Shown: positions 42,444 through 49,711 of the stretch, piece after piece
Position numbering within the stretch: position 1 is the first letter of the stretch
How the letters are laid out: each line of letters starts with the position of its first letter
Assembly: GCF_038069655.2 (NCBI RefSeq)
Contig: NZ_CP150951.2
Span: 1,638,001 to 1,702,000 of the forward strand
Direction of reading: 5' to 3'
Length of the DNA: 64,000 bases
From: Yoonia sp. BS5-3
GTDB lineage: Bacteria; Pseudomonadota; Alphaproteobacteria; Rhodobacterales; Rhodobacteraceae
The notes under the pieces: generated by a model
What the model saw: only the letters and a program-made list of their open reading frames with translations
Databases searched by the model: none
What the model was told of the DNA's origin: nothing
Program-made: the position numbers and the translations under genes

Positions 42444-43142
42444 TCATGAACCCAGAACAGACATTCCAACCAACGTAAAGGCTAAAAGGAAAGGCTGAAT
42501 GCTCCAGGCAATCGAAATCATCAAAAATACTGTCAGCGCGATGCTGAGCCAACAACGTATGGCGCTTGTACATGTAGCAATGCTTCTAATGTTGAGCGCA
42601 AAAAGCACCGCAATTATTATGGAAACGGATCCAAAGTAGATAAGTGTCGCGGTATCACCGCTGAGCAGCGCCCTAAGAGATGTTGCTTCCCGTAGCTGCC
42701 ATCGCGTTGGAAAAAAAGAAAGATAGGAAACCAAATTATAAGGGAAAAGTGCAACAATCAAAACGATTATCTTTAGTGAGATAACGTCACGGCGGTCTTG
42801 CTTGTGAATCAATAGAAATGCTGGCAACCAAACCAAAAGCAACACCAGCAAGAAGTTCGGTATCGTCAGAATTTCTATGGAAAATGGGATAGATAGAGCA
42901 CTTTCTACAAGTAGCTTTGTTTCAGGATCATTGGCATTGTCGATTTGACTTAACACAATGAAAATTGAGTAAAGCATGTACCAAAGCACTGCCGTGAGAG
43001 AGTTGCCAACACCCTCCTTGCCAAGAGCAAGCCGATGCAGCGAACGCGGCCTAAGAAGCGACATGAACAGTATTTTTATTGGCAGTATGACAAAGTCAAA
43101 AACACTAGAAAAATGGTTGCTCGTACTATTCGACATGCACAT
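42444..43142 (-). CDS. Hypothetical multi-pass membrane protein
   Basis: 232 residues with about five membrane spans (SLTAVLWYMLYSIFIVLSQI, IPNFLLVLLLVWLPAFLLI, LKIIVLIVALFPYNLVSYLSFF, TLIYFGSVSIIIAVLFALNI, SIALTVFLMISIAWSI). I recognise no family with certainty; the general outline is that of a Yip1-like small membrane protein. It is clearly AT-richer than core genes and lies between two copies of the dispersed repeat. It is a single gene with no operon partners. Confidence 0.6.
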   Translation of the reverse strand: MCMSNSTSNHFSSVFDFVILPIKILFMSLLRPRSLHRLALGKEGVGNSLTAVLWYMLYSIFIVLSQIDNANDPETKLLVESALSIPFSIEILTIPNFLLVLLLVWLPAFLLIHKQDRRDVISLKIIVLIVALFPYNLVSYLSFFPTRWQLREATSLRALLSGDTATLIYFGSVSIIIAVLFALNIRSIATCTSAIRCWLSIALTVFLMISIAWSIQPFLLAFTLVGMSVLGS

Positions 43143-43300
43143 AACCTAGGCTGTTCATTTAGAAACTATCGGATACGTTACAGACTTGCCCAGCGATGTC
43201 ATCCTCTTGTAAGGAAATTGTTGCAACCCGATTAGTCTAACCGGCCATTTAGCCCGAAAACCTCATTAGAAGACGTTGGTCCTGCCGTAACTAAGGTCCG

Positions 43301-43388
43301 TTTTGTCCCGCATAACTTCCATCCGAACAGCTTTTGAGCGAGCTGCGCCACCGCAAGCCGGATTTGAGCCCGTAATGTCAAATGCTGT
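43301..43388 (+). repeat. Dispersed ~87-base repeat, copy 3
   Basis: Begins TTTTGTCCCGCATAACTTCC and ends AATGCTGT. It closely matches copy 1 over the stretch AGCGAGCTGCGCCACCGC. It occupies most of the 304-base gap between the membrane protein start and the ArsR stop (43143-43446). Confidence 0.8.
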
Positions 43389-43446
43389 ACATTGCAGGAA
43401 TGTCCGTTTGGGGCCTCGACCATTCCAGAGCACACCCACCGCTAAA

Positions 43447-43755
43447 TTAGCAGCAACTCTGCAGCTCAGCGCTGCCCCGACAGCAATCCTCCATCAAAAA
43501 GTTAATTAGCGCACCAATTGTCTTGAAGTCGATCCTATAGGTCAGAGTCCGGGACTGGCGGTCTTTTGTTGCGAAGCCTGACTTCGACAAAGCTGTCAAG
43601 TGAAACGACGTTCTTGACGGGCTGGCCCCGATTTTGCGTGCAATTGCACCTGCGCTCATTCCGTCCGGTCCCGCCTCAACCAAAGCCCGTATGACGTCCA
43701 AACGATCAGAATTTGAGAGCGCTCCAAAGAGTAAGGCCGCGTCCTTCGAATTCAT
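43447..43755 (-). CDS. ArsR-family transcriptional regulator
   Basis: 102 residues. A winged HTH of ArsR/SmtB type covers most of the protein (LFGALSNSDRLDVIRALVEAG, MSAGAIARKIGASPSRTSFHLTALSKSGF). The usual metal site ELCVCDL in helix 3 is absent, but the tail has Cys pairs (MEDCCRGSAELQSCC) that could bind arsenite or another thiophilic ligand. It is divergent from the DUF6428 gene; two perfect palindromes lie between them. Expected to repress both genes until its ligand binds. Confidence 0.9.
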   Translation of the reverse strand: MNSKDAALLFGALSNSDRLDVIRALVEAGPDGMSAGAIARKIGASPSRTSFHLTALSKSGFATKDRQSRTLTYRIDFKTIGALINFLMEDCCRGSAELQSCC

Positions 43756-43818
43756 ATTTCAATACCTCTTGAAATATCTGCGTTGGTCTGTACCTTATTT
43801 CAAGAATCATTGAAATAA
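43754..43818. promoter_or_regulatory. Two ArsR-type operators in the divergent promoter
   Basis: Palindrome 1: ATATTTCAA-N6-TTGAAATAT (43754-43777). Palindrome 2: TTATTTCAA-N6-TTGAAATAA (43795-43818). Both have the form TTTCAA-N6-TTGAAA with the same six-base spacer, one beside the ArsR start and one 8 bases before the DUF6428 start. Centres are 41 bases apart, about four helical turns. Confidence 0.85.
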
Positions 43819-43826
43819 AAGAGGCC

Positions 43827-44360
43827 ATGATGAACACATTGCTTGATCTTCTGGACACCCTTCAACGTCAGGACCACACGCATTCATTGGTATTTGAGAC
43901 CGCTGACGGTGCAATTTCTCCGGGTTACCATGTCACTGAACTCAGGTATTCTACATCGAAAGGCGTCGACTGCGGCGGCATGATAGAGACATGGTCGGAA
44001 GCGAGACTACAGCTTCTCGATGGGCACGGACAAACCCATATGAGCGTTGGCAAGTTCTGCAGCATTGCAACCAAATGCCTTGCGGCAATTCCAGAACTCG
44101 CCAGCGCGTCGCTGATGGTCGAGTTTGGGCACGACAACGCAGAACTACGGATTATGTCGCTGCATCATCCCGAGCGTCGAGGAACCCGCGTCGTTGTTGG
44201 GCTTGGCAATTCGCGGGCAGTTTGCAAACCGGCCCAAAAGTCCGAACTTGAAAGTGGCGGCAGTGAAGCCTGTTGTGGTCACGACCAAACCGCTGCAAAA
44301 ACATCTTCCTATAGCTCACCCGATGGGTTGCGGGAAAACGCCAGTCCGTGTTGCGCATAG
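43827..44360 (+). CDS. DUF6428-family protein with Cys-rich tail
   Basis: 177 residues. The N-terminal ~115 residues (HSLVFETADGAISPGYHVTELRYSTSKGVDCGGMIETWSEARLQLLDG) match DUF6428, a family of unknown function often beside arsenic-resistance genes. The tail is unusual: ESGGSEACCGHD and a final SPCC-A add two Cys pairs like those at the end of the divergent ArsR. No arsenate reductase, ArsB/Acr3 or ArsH is nearby. It is directly followed by a transposase remnant, so a former ars cluster may have been cut here. Confidence 0.75.
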   Translation: MMNTLLDLLDTLQRQDHTHSLVFETADGAISPGYHVTELRYSTSKGVDCGGMIETWSEARLQLLDGHGQTHMSVGKFCSIATKCLAAIPELASASLMVEFGHDNAELRIMSLHHPERRGTRVVVGLGNSRAVCKPAQKSELESGGSEACCGHDQTAAKTSSYSSPDGLRENASPCCA

Positions 44361-44364
44361 CCGC

Positions 44365-44544
44365 CTACGGAACATGATCGAAGGCCAGCACTACGGCGTT
44401 AGCCCCAAGTACCTGCACCAGTATGCATGGCTGGAAGACAACCGAAGCACAGACAACGGCACACTAGCGCATGTCGTGGTCAGCAATGCGATGGACGCGC
44501 CTGTAAGCGGCAACTGGAAAGGTTATTGGCAGCGGGCTGCTTAA
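44365..44544 (+). pseudogene. IS1595 (ISXO2-like) transposase C-terminal remnant
   Basis: Sixty codons ending in a stop encode RLRNMIEGQHYGVSPKYLHQ and on to APVSGNWKGYWQRAA. The ...GxxHxVSxKYLxxY... pattern and the final WKGYWQRA are the C-terminus of ISXO2-like transposases. The N-terminal ~250 residues and both inverted repeats are missing. The frame upstream only runs into the DUF6428 gene in another register, so no functional protein is made. Confidence 0.7.
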
Positions 44545-44647
44545 ATCGCAGTTTTGACGAATGCGTCAAAAATAAGGCACACTTATGGAAAGACAAAGAT
44601 AGACTCGCGTTAAAGGCAAAATTCCGCTATTGATGGGATCGTGAGTG

Positions 44648-44687
44648 GCCGGGCGGGTTCTACCAAAACCCTACCCGGCATTTTCTT
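44648..44687 (+). terminator. Rho-independent terminator
   Basis: GCCGGG (44648-44653) with GGGTT (44655-44659) pairs with AACCC (44667-44671) and CCCGGC (44674-44679), followed by ATTTTCTT. It lies about 100 bases after the transposase remnant and would end transcription of the DUF6428 unit. Confidence 0.65.
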
Positions 44688-44796
44688 AATCGCGCTGTAA
44701 TCGCGATCACCTACTCACGGTAGCCTCTGATAGCCCTTATAATCAAGGGCAGTCAAGGACGCATTGCAGCGCACAACGTCCGGAAGGGACATATCG

Positions 44797-45558
44797 ATGC
44801 AGTATGCAATGAAGCTAATTGAGCATGAAATCCAAGGTAGTCCAGTACAGCAAAGGCAGTCGGATGGCTTTATTAACGCCACCGCGATGTGCCGAGCGGC
44901 AGAAAAGCAATGGTTTGACTATAAGCGCCAAAAGACAACAGACCCTTTCCTTGAGGCGCTTAGTGCCGAAACGGGAATTCCCGTTTCGGGTTTGGTAAAG
45001 TCGATAAAAGGTGGTGAGCCACATCTACAGGGCACTTGGGTCCATCCGCAGGTCGCGGTTCATTTGGCTCAGTGGTTATCACCAAAATTTGCTGTCATGG
45101 TAAGTAAGTGGGTGTACGATTGGCTGAGTGGTCAAGGCACACAATCAGGCTATAGCTATCATTTGAAGCGCTACACTACCAATATGCAGAACGTCCCTTA
45201 TGGATACTGGTCTATGTTGCAAGAAATGATGATCGGCCTTATCGGCCCGATGGAATCTCGGGGCTATGTGCTGCCTGAAAACCTTTTACCTGACATCTCC
45301 GAGGGCAAGATGTTCTGCAAATTCCTTCGCGAGGAACTGCATGTAGATACAGACTCATTGCCCACGTATCGCCACGACTTCGAGGATGGGCGTGTCGTAT
45401 ATCCAAAGGCGTATCCAAATGAATTGCTGCCGGCGTTCCGTGCACACTTTTTTGAGGTCTGGCTGCCGGAAAAATCATTGAATTATTTTCAGGGTCGCGA
45501 CTCCAAAGCACTTGAATATCTGCCTTATCTGTTACCCAAAAAAGACGCAGCGGAATAG
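44797..45558 (+). CDS. KilA-N domain protein
   Basis: 253 residues from the ATG at 44797 with GGAAGGGA about 8 bases upstream; a TTG at 44764 would add 11 residues. The N-terminal ~110 residues (SDGFINATAMCRAAEKQWFDYKRQKTTDPFLEALSAETG, GTWVHPQVAVHLAQWLSPKFAVMVSKWVYDWLS) are the KilA-N DNA-binding domain found in phages, plasmids and large DNA viruses. The C-terminal ~120 residues match nothing I recognise. No other phage gene is near, so it is a stray mobile-element gene. Confidence 0.88.
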   Translation: MQYAMKLIEHEIQGSPVQQRQSDGFINATAMCRAAEKQWFDYKRQKTTDPFLEALSAETGIPVSGLVKSIKGGEPHLQGTWVHPQVAVHLAQWLSPKFAVMVSKWVYDWLSGQGTQSGYSYHLKRYTTNMQNVPYGYWSMLQEMMIGLIGPMESRGYVLPENLLPDISEGKMFCKFLREELHVDTDSLPTYRHDFEDGRVVYPKAYPNELLPAFRAHFFEVWLPEKSLNYFQGRDSKALEYLPYLLPKKDAAE

Positions 45559-45564
45559 AATTGA

Positions 45565-45584
45565 GCTGGCCCTAAGGGGCCAGC
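45565..45584. terminator. Bidirectional hairpin between convergent genes
   Basis: GCTGGCCC (45565-45572) pairs perfectly with GGGCCAGC (45577-45584) around a four-base loop in the 28-base gap between the convergent KilA-N gene and the gene ending at 45587. Confidence 0.65.
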
Positions 45585-45586
45585 CT

Positions 45587-45979
45587 TCACAAACACCTAT
45601 CCGGCCCAAAGTCCTGCACAACCCGCCCGACATTCTGCTCGCGCTGTAACGCATGACGGACCCGCTTAAGTACATCCGCCTGCACGTCAGCATCCCAGCC
45701 CTTACAATCGATTATATGCGCCGCAATGGTCTCATCATCAGTCGGCCCTTGCCGTAGCCTGTCGCGGATCATCAGCTTCAACTCATTCCGCCCGAATAGC
45801 TGCTTGTACTTCCCACGCGGCGCGATGCCCTTAGGATCGTCCTGATAGCCGCACAGCACCAGTGCGCGGTCTATGGCGTCCAGATCGGCCTTTAGCGCAT
45901 CAGCGGCTTTGAGCGCGACCTTGGGCTGGCCTGCTATCTCACCGCGCTTCTTAATCAATCCGTGTATGGTTTCCTGCAT
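45587..45979 (-). CDS. Hypothetical protein, helical with winged-helix-like tail
   Basis: 130 residues, no family assigned. The N-terminal third is strongly helical and charged (LIKKRGEIAGQPKVALKAADALKADLDAIDRAL), as in a coiled-coil dimer. The C-terminal part (RNELKLMIRDRLRQGPTDDETIAAHIIDCKGWDADVQADVLKRVRHALQREQNVGRV) reads like a small helix-turn-helix with a basic recognition helix. Convergent with the KilA-N gene across a clean terminator, which supports that both are expressed. It is possibly a mobile-element-associated regulator. Confidence 0.7.
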   Translation of the reverse strand: MQETIHGLIKKRGEIAGQPKVALKAADALKADLDAIDRALVLCGYQDDPKGIAPRGKYKQLFGRNELKLMIRDRLRQGPTDDETIAAHIIDCKGWDADVQADVLKRVRHALQREQNVGRVVQDFGPDRCL

Positions 45980-46119
45980 ACCCGCATTATGGATTCATAG
46001 CCTTGTTTTTATAAGGTATGTTGTTGGTGCGTTTGATACATAAGGCCGCCTTATCGCGATCTGCAGCAGGGCCGTCGTCTTGGCGGGGCCTGTATCGCCC
46101 CCGCCAGTGGGCCGGTTGC

Positions 46120-46605
46120 TTAAGTCTGCGCGGCGATGAATGCCGCCAGCTTATCAAAGGCCTGGTTCCAGCCGCCTTCGCCGGCAGAGCCTTCAGGCAC
46201 GCCGACATGCACCATTGTCATCTGGGTTTTGCCGTTTGCCTCGGATAATTCGATGATCACTTCGGTGATATCTGGGGCCCCTTCGGGCATGCCCATCGTC
46301 TGTGGCGGGATGATCGTGCCGTTTTCGTCGCACATGCTTTCGGTATAAACCAGCCGTGAAGGGCTGCTGACCTCTTTATAGACGCCGGTGAACCACATCG
46401 ACATGGTGCGATCGGGGGTCTTCATCTCCATGCAGACTTTGCGGGTGCCGCCGACAACCACGTCCATTTCGGCAACCGGCACGGTCATGCCCATGGGGCC
46501 GTACCATTGTTTGAACAACTCTGGATCAGTCCACATTTTCCAGACCTGCGCAATCGGTGCATCGAATGCGCGCTGTATCTTTACCCAGGTTTGCTGATCA
46601 CTCAT
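46120..46605 (-). CDS. SRPBCC/AHSA1-family protein
   Basis: 161 residues of the helix-grip fold: VKIQRAFDAPIAQVWKMWTDPELFKQWYGP at the start, MWFTGVYKEVSSPSRLVYTE in the middle, and GEGGWNQAFDKLAAFIAAQT at the end. These proteins hold a hydrophobic ligand in a deep pocket; the ligand here is unknown. It overlaps the end of the ArsR gene by 8 bases and is co-transcribed with it. ArsR-SRPBCC pairs are common in bacteria. Confidence 0.88.
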   Translation of the reverse strand: MSDQQTWVKIQRAFDAPIAQVWKMWTDPELFKQWYGPMGMTVPVAEMDVVVGGTRKVCMEMKTPDRTMSMWFTGVYKEVSSPSRLVYTESMCDENGTIIPPQTMGMPEGAPDITEVIIELSEANGKTQMTMVHVGVPEGSAGEGGWNQAFDKLAAFIAAQT

Positions 46606-46936
46606 CTTGTTGTTCCTTCATGGTTTTAAGAAGCCCGGCCATCACATCAAAGCGGTTGTCCCAGATATGCCGGTAGCGGTCGGTCCAGCTGGCCACGACC
46701 TGCAAGGGTTCGGTATTCAGGGTGCAGGGCCGGAATTGTGCGTCCCGTCCCCGTGTAATCAGACCTGCATCCTCAAGCACCCGAATATGGCGGGATATGG
46801 CAGGCAGGCTCATCTCAAACGGTTCGGCCAGGGTGTTGACCGTCGCCTCGCCCTGGGCCAGTCGCGCAAGGATGGCCCGGCGCGTCGGATTGGCCAAGGC
46901 CGCAAATGCAGCATCAAGTTGATCTGATTCCTTCAT
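46598..46936 (-). CDS. ArsR-family regulator paired with an SRPBCC protein
   Basis: 112 residues from the ATG at 46936. The frame can start at 46954, but that ATG lies inside a palindrome that looks like the operator, so the later start is preferred; neither has a clear ribosome site. Winged HTH (AFAALANPTRRAILARLAQGEATVNTLAEPFEMSLPAISRHIRVLEDAGLI) of the SdpR-like type without a metal motif. It should repress its own two-gene operon. Confidence 0.87.
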   Translation of the reverse strand: MKESDQLDAAFAALANPTRRAILARLAQGEATVNTLAEPFEMSLPAISRHIRVLEDAGLITRGRDAQFRPCTLNTEPLQVVASWTDRYRHIWDNRFDVMAGLLKTMKEQQDE

Positions 46937-46950
46937 AGAGGCTTTATTAC

Positions 46951-46976
46951 ACATATCTATTAATTAACAAATATGT
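46951..46976. promoter_or_regulatory. AT-rich palindrome upstream of the ArsR/SRPBCC operon
   Basis: A 26-base imperfect palindrome with arms ACATAT...ATATGT around the centre TTAATTAA; only two base pairs are mismatched. It sits just upstream of the ArsR start and is the probable autorepression site. Confidence 0.65.
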
Positions 46977-47089
46977 AAAATAATGATTGGGTCAGATTTC
47001 CCTGACTTTACAGAGTTCGCACTGGCCAACGGGCGGGCAATCGGATTAGGCTTCGCCATCAGATTAAGAAATTCAAAGGACCCCATCAA

Positions 47090-48289
47090 ATGGCCCAATT
47101 GTTACGATTCTCAACCGCTTTGCCCCTTGCGGTGCTTGGCTTTGCTGCCCCTGCCTTTGCGCAGGATGGTCTTTGTGGTGGCAGTGGCTCTAACGGCATC
47201 TGGATCGGCGGTGATGAGGCCGCATCAGACATCGCAACCGCTGGCACCTATCAAGAACAGATGGCGCTGGTTCTGGGCGGAAACGAATACGTATCGCTGT
47301 TTACGGTCAGCGAAGGGGCTGATGTGCGGGTCGAAGCTGCGGGTCGCGGGGGTGGTGACCCTGTAATCGACCTGCTTGATGCGACAGGCAGCGTGATCCT
47401 GTCCGATGACGATTCCGGTGGCAACAGTGCCTCGCGGGCCGAGACCTATCTGGATGCCGGCACATATTGCATGTCTGTACGCAGCTATGATGGCGGGCCG
47501 ATGACCGCTTTTGTCCGCGTGGGCCGGCAAGAACAAGAGGCCCTGACCGAAGGCGTGAGCTATTCCAGCGGCGGCAGCGCCGATGGCAGCTGTGATGAAG
47601 CGACCCCGCTGGGCAGTTTGGGCAGCTCTGCATCGGCATCCGTGGTCGATACCCCCTATTGGAGCTTCACCTTGGACGCCCCGAGCCCGATCAGCATCAC
47701 GGCAGAAAACCCCAGCGCGGACCCTGTGATCACGCTGTACGGTCCAAATGATAACTACATTGACGACAATGATGATTTTGACGGGCTGAATTCGCGTATC
47801 GACGTGGCCGACACACTTGATGCCGGAACTTATTGCATCGCGATGGAAGCGCTGAGCGATGAATATGCCCCGATCACCGTTACCGTCAGCGCCTATGATC
47901 CTGAAGAAGCCCTGCAATCGCTTTATGATCGCGGTGATGCGGCCCCGCCACTTGATGGCAGTGTCGATGTCAAAGATCTGGGCCTGCTTGGGTCCCGTAT
48001 CCGCGAAGATGTGCAGGCCAATGAAGATGTAACCTGGTTCAGCCTCGACGTGGCCGAAAACAGCCTGTTGGTGGTTGAGGCCATTGGCGGCGGTGGCAGC
48101 GATCCGTGGCTTGTTGTCTATGATGATCTGGGCCGTCAGATTGGTCAGAACGACGATTACGGTGATGGGCTGGACAGCTTGGTGATGGGCCGTGTGGAAC
48201 AAGGCACTTACATCATCGGCGTGCGCCAGTTCAGCAATGATCGCGGCTTGATCCGCCTGCTGGCAGAGCGCTACGTGCGGGCTGAATAA
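47090..48289 (+). CDS. Secreted protein with three PPC-like beta-sandwich repeats
   Basis: 399 residues with a signal peptide (about 1-25, LPLAVLGFAAPAFAQ). Three repeats share the pattern DPxIxLxDxxGxxIxxDDD...LDAGTYC: about 70-145 (DPVIDLLDATGSVILSDDDSGG), 195-275 (DPVITLYGPNDNYIDDNDDFDG) and 315-395 (DPWLVVYDDLGRQIGQNDDYGDG). This matches the bacterial pre-peptidase C-terminal (PPC) fold; the Asp/Asn clusters may bind calcium. There is no protease or other enzyme domain, so it is probably a periplasmic or surface binding protein. Function unknown. It ends at a terminator-like hairpin. Confidence 0.75.
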   Translation: MAQLLRFSTALPLAVLGFAAPAFAQDGLCGGSGSNGIWIGGDEAASDIATAGTYQEQMALVLGGNEYVSLFTVSEGADVRVEAAGRGGGDPVIDLLDATGSVILSDDDSGGNSASRAETYLDAGTYCMSVRSYDGGPMTAFVRVGRQEQEALTEGVSYSSGGSADGSCDEATPLGSLGSSASASVVDTPYWSFTLDAPSPISITAENPSADPVITLYGPNDNYIDDNDDFDGLNSRIDVADTLDAGTYCIAMEALSDEYAPITVTVSAYDPEEALQSLYDRGDAAPPLDGSVDVKDLGLLGSRIREDVQANEDVTWFSLDVAENSLLVVEAIGGGGSDPWLVVYDDLGRQIGQNDDYGDGLDSLVMGRVEQGTYIIGVRQFSNDRGLIRLLAERYVRAE

Positions 48290-48309
48290 GGCTTCGCGCA
48301 GAAAAATCG

Positions 48310-48333
48310 GCCTTCCCGCGTCGGTGGGGAGGC
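48310..48333 (+). terminator. Terminator-like hairpin after the PPC-like gene
   Basis: GCCTTCCC (48310-48317) pairs with GGGGAGGC (48326-48333), one G-T pair, eight-base loop, followed by TTCT. It starts 21 bases after the stop codon. Confidence 0.55.
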
Positions 48334-48482
48334 TTCTGCGAACTTACCGCAGATGAATACCGCTTGATCGGTGTTTTGAATATTCGTTTTGACACCGATG
48401 AGTTGCACATGCGCAGGGTCTCATATCCGCCCCCGATGATCGGTCATCGGTGATGCTGGGGCTTAACCCAGAAAAAATCACC

Positions 48483-48507
48483 AAAAAAAGACGCCGCAAA
48501 CGACGTC
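48483..48507 (-). terminator. Rho-independent terminator of acdS
   Basis: On the minus strand GACGTCG, loop TTTG, CGGCGTC (plus positions 48507 to 48490), then seven T (48489-48483). Stem plus T-run is a textbook terminator about 50 bases after the acdS stop. Confidence 0.85.
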
Positions 48508-48553
48508 CTTGTCTAATCATCTTTTGGCGATTTGGTGTTCTTAAAGAATGACG

Positions 48554-49573
48554 TTAGCCATCCTTGTAGTAGTAGCTGTATCCGTTCAGCGCAGGCGCGC
48601 CGCCCAGATGTGCGTAAAGCACCTTTGATCCTTTGGGGAAGAACCCTTTTTGCGCCAGATCGATCATCCCCTGCATCGATTTGCCCTCATAGACCGGGTC
48701 GGTCATCATCGCTTCGGTCTTTGCCGCAAGCCGGATGGCCGCATTGGTTTCCTCGGACGGGACACCGTAGGCAGGGTAGGCGTAGTTCGGGTTGATGTGG
48801 ATTTCATCTTCGCGGACCTTGCGCCCCAGCCCCACCAGATCGGCGGTGTTATCGACAATCTCGCGCACTTGCGCCCGTGTCTGATCAAGCGTGCCAGACG
48901 CGTCGATCCCAATCACCCGGTCCGCCCGGTCTTGCGCCGCAAAGCCGACGATCATGCCCCCTTGGGTCGAGCCGGTGACGACGCAGACAACGATATAGTC
49001 AAACTTGAAGCCCAGCGCGGCCTCTTGTTCGGCGACCTCTTCGGCAAAGCCGATATAGCCCAAAGCGCCGTATTTATGCACCGATGCACCTGCGGGGATC
49101 GCGTAGGGTTTGCCGCCCGCGTCCTTGACCGATTGGATCGCGTCCTCCCATGATTGGCGGATGCCGATGTCAAACCCGTCATCAACCAATCGGCTGTCTG
49201 CACCCATCAGACGGGTCAGCATGATATTCCCAACCCGGTCATAGACCGCGTCGTGATGCGGCACCCATTTTTCCTGAATGACCACGCATTTCATGCCGAT
49301 CTTGGCGGCTGTGGCGGCCACCATCCGTGTGTGGTTCGACTGCACTCCGCCGATCGAGACCAGCGTGTCCGCACCGCTCGCGATGGCGTCGGGGACGATG
49401 TATTCCAGCTTGCGCAGCTTGTTGCCGCCAAAGGCCAGGCCTGAATTGCAGTCTTCCCGTTTGGCATAAAATTCCACATCGGCCCCCACGGCCGCGGTCA
49501 GGCGGGGCAGATGTTCGATGGCGGTTTTGCCAAAGGTCAGGGGGTAGCGCTCGAATTTGTCGAGCAGCGACAT
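48554..49573 (-). CDS. acdS: 1-aminocyclopropane-1-carboxylate deaminase
   Basis: 339 residues from the ATG at 49573 (GGAGA about 8 bases upstream); the frame back to 49615 adds an unlikely head. PLP lysine in [11 protein letters not shown], then [13 protein letters not shown] and the PLP phosphate loop [16 protein letters not shown] carries the glutamate and YAHLGG the leucine that separate true ACC deaminases from D-cysteine desulfhydrases, which have Ser/Thr at these places. It opens the cyclopropane ring of ACC, the plant ethylene precursor, giving 2-oxobutanoate and ammonia in the cytoplasm. Divergent from an Lrp-type gene, as in other acdR-acdS loci. Confidence 0.93.
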   Translation of the reverse strand: MSLLDKFERYPLTFGKTAIEHLPRLTAAVGADVEFYAKREDCNSGLAFGGNKLRKLEYIVPDAIASGADTLVSIGGVQSNHTRMVAATAAKIGMKCVVIQEKWVPHHDAVYDRVGNIMLTRLMGADSRLVDDGFDIGIRQSWEDAIQSVKDAGGKPYAIPAGASVHKYGALGYIGFAEEVAEQEAALGFKFDYIVVCVVTGSTQGGMIVGFAAQDRADRVIGIDASGTLDQTRAQVREIVDNTADLVGLGRKVREDEIHINPNYAYPAYGVPSEETNAAIRLAAKTEAMMTDPVYEGKSMQGMIDLAQKGFFPKGSKVLYAHLGGAPALNGYSYYYKDG

Positions 49574-49635
49574 GGGGCGGGTCTCCTGTTGTGTTTTGAA
49601 GAGCGTAACAGGCAACGGGCGAAATGTGTTTTCAA

Positions 49636-49647
49636 AGAAGGCCTTCT
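49636..49647. promoter_or_regulatory. Perfect palindrome in the acdS-acdR intergenic region
   Basis: AGAAGGCCTTCT, 12 bases, in the 138-base divergent promoter region, about 63 bases upstream of acdS and 65 upstream of acdR. Candidate site for the Lrp-type regulator. Confidence 0.45.
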
Positions 49648-49711
49648 GTTTTCATCCATGGGTCGTCATGGTAGTGTTGGTGGATAGGTTTATCTCACAT
49701 AGGCAATAGAA

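Noticed and set aside
44125..44364. N-terminal half of the frame that contains the transposase remnant
   Set aside because: This part is only another register of the DUF6428 gene; similarity to a transposase begins at about 44365.
48554..49573. D-cysteine desulfhydrase as the identity of the PLP enzyme
   Set aside because: The Glu in PSEETN and Leu in YAHLGG are the ACC deaminase residues, and the divergent Lrp-type gene fits acdR-acdS.
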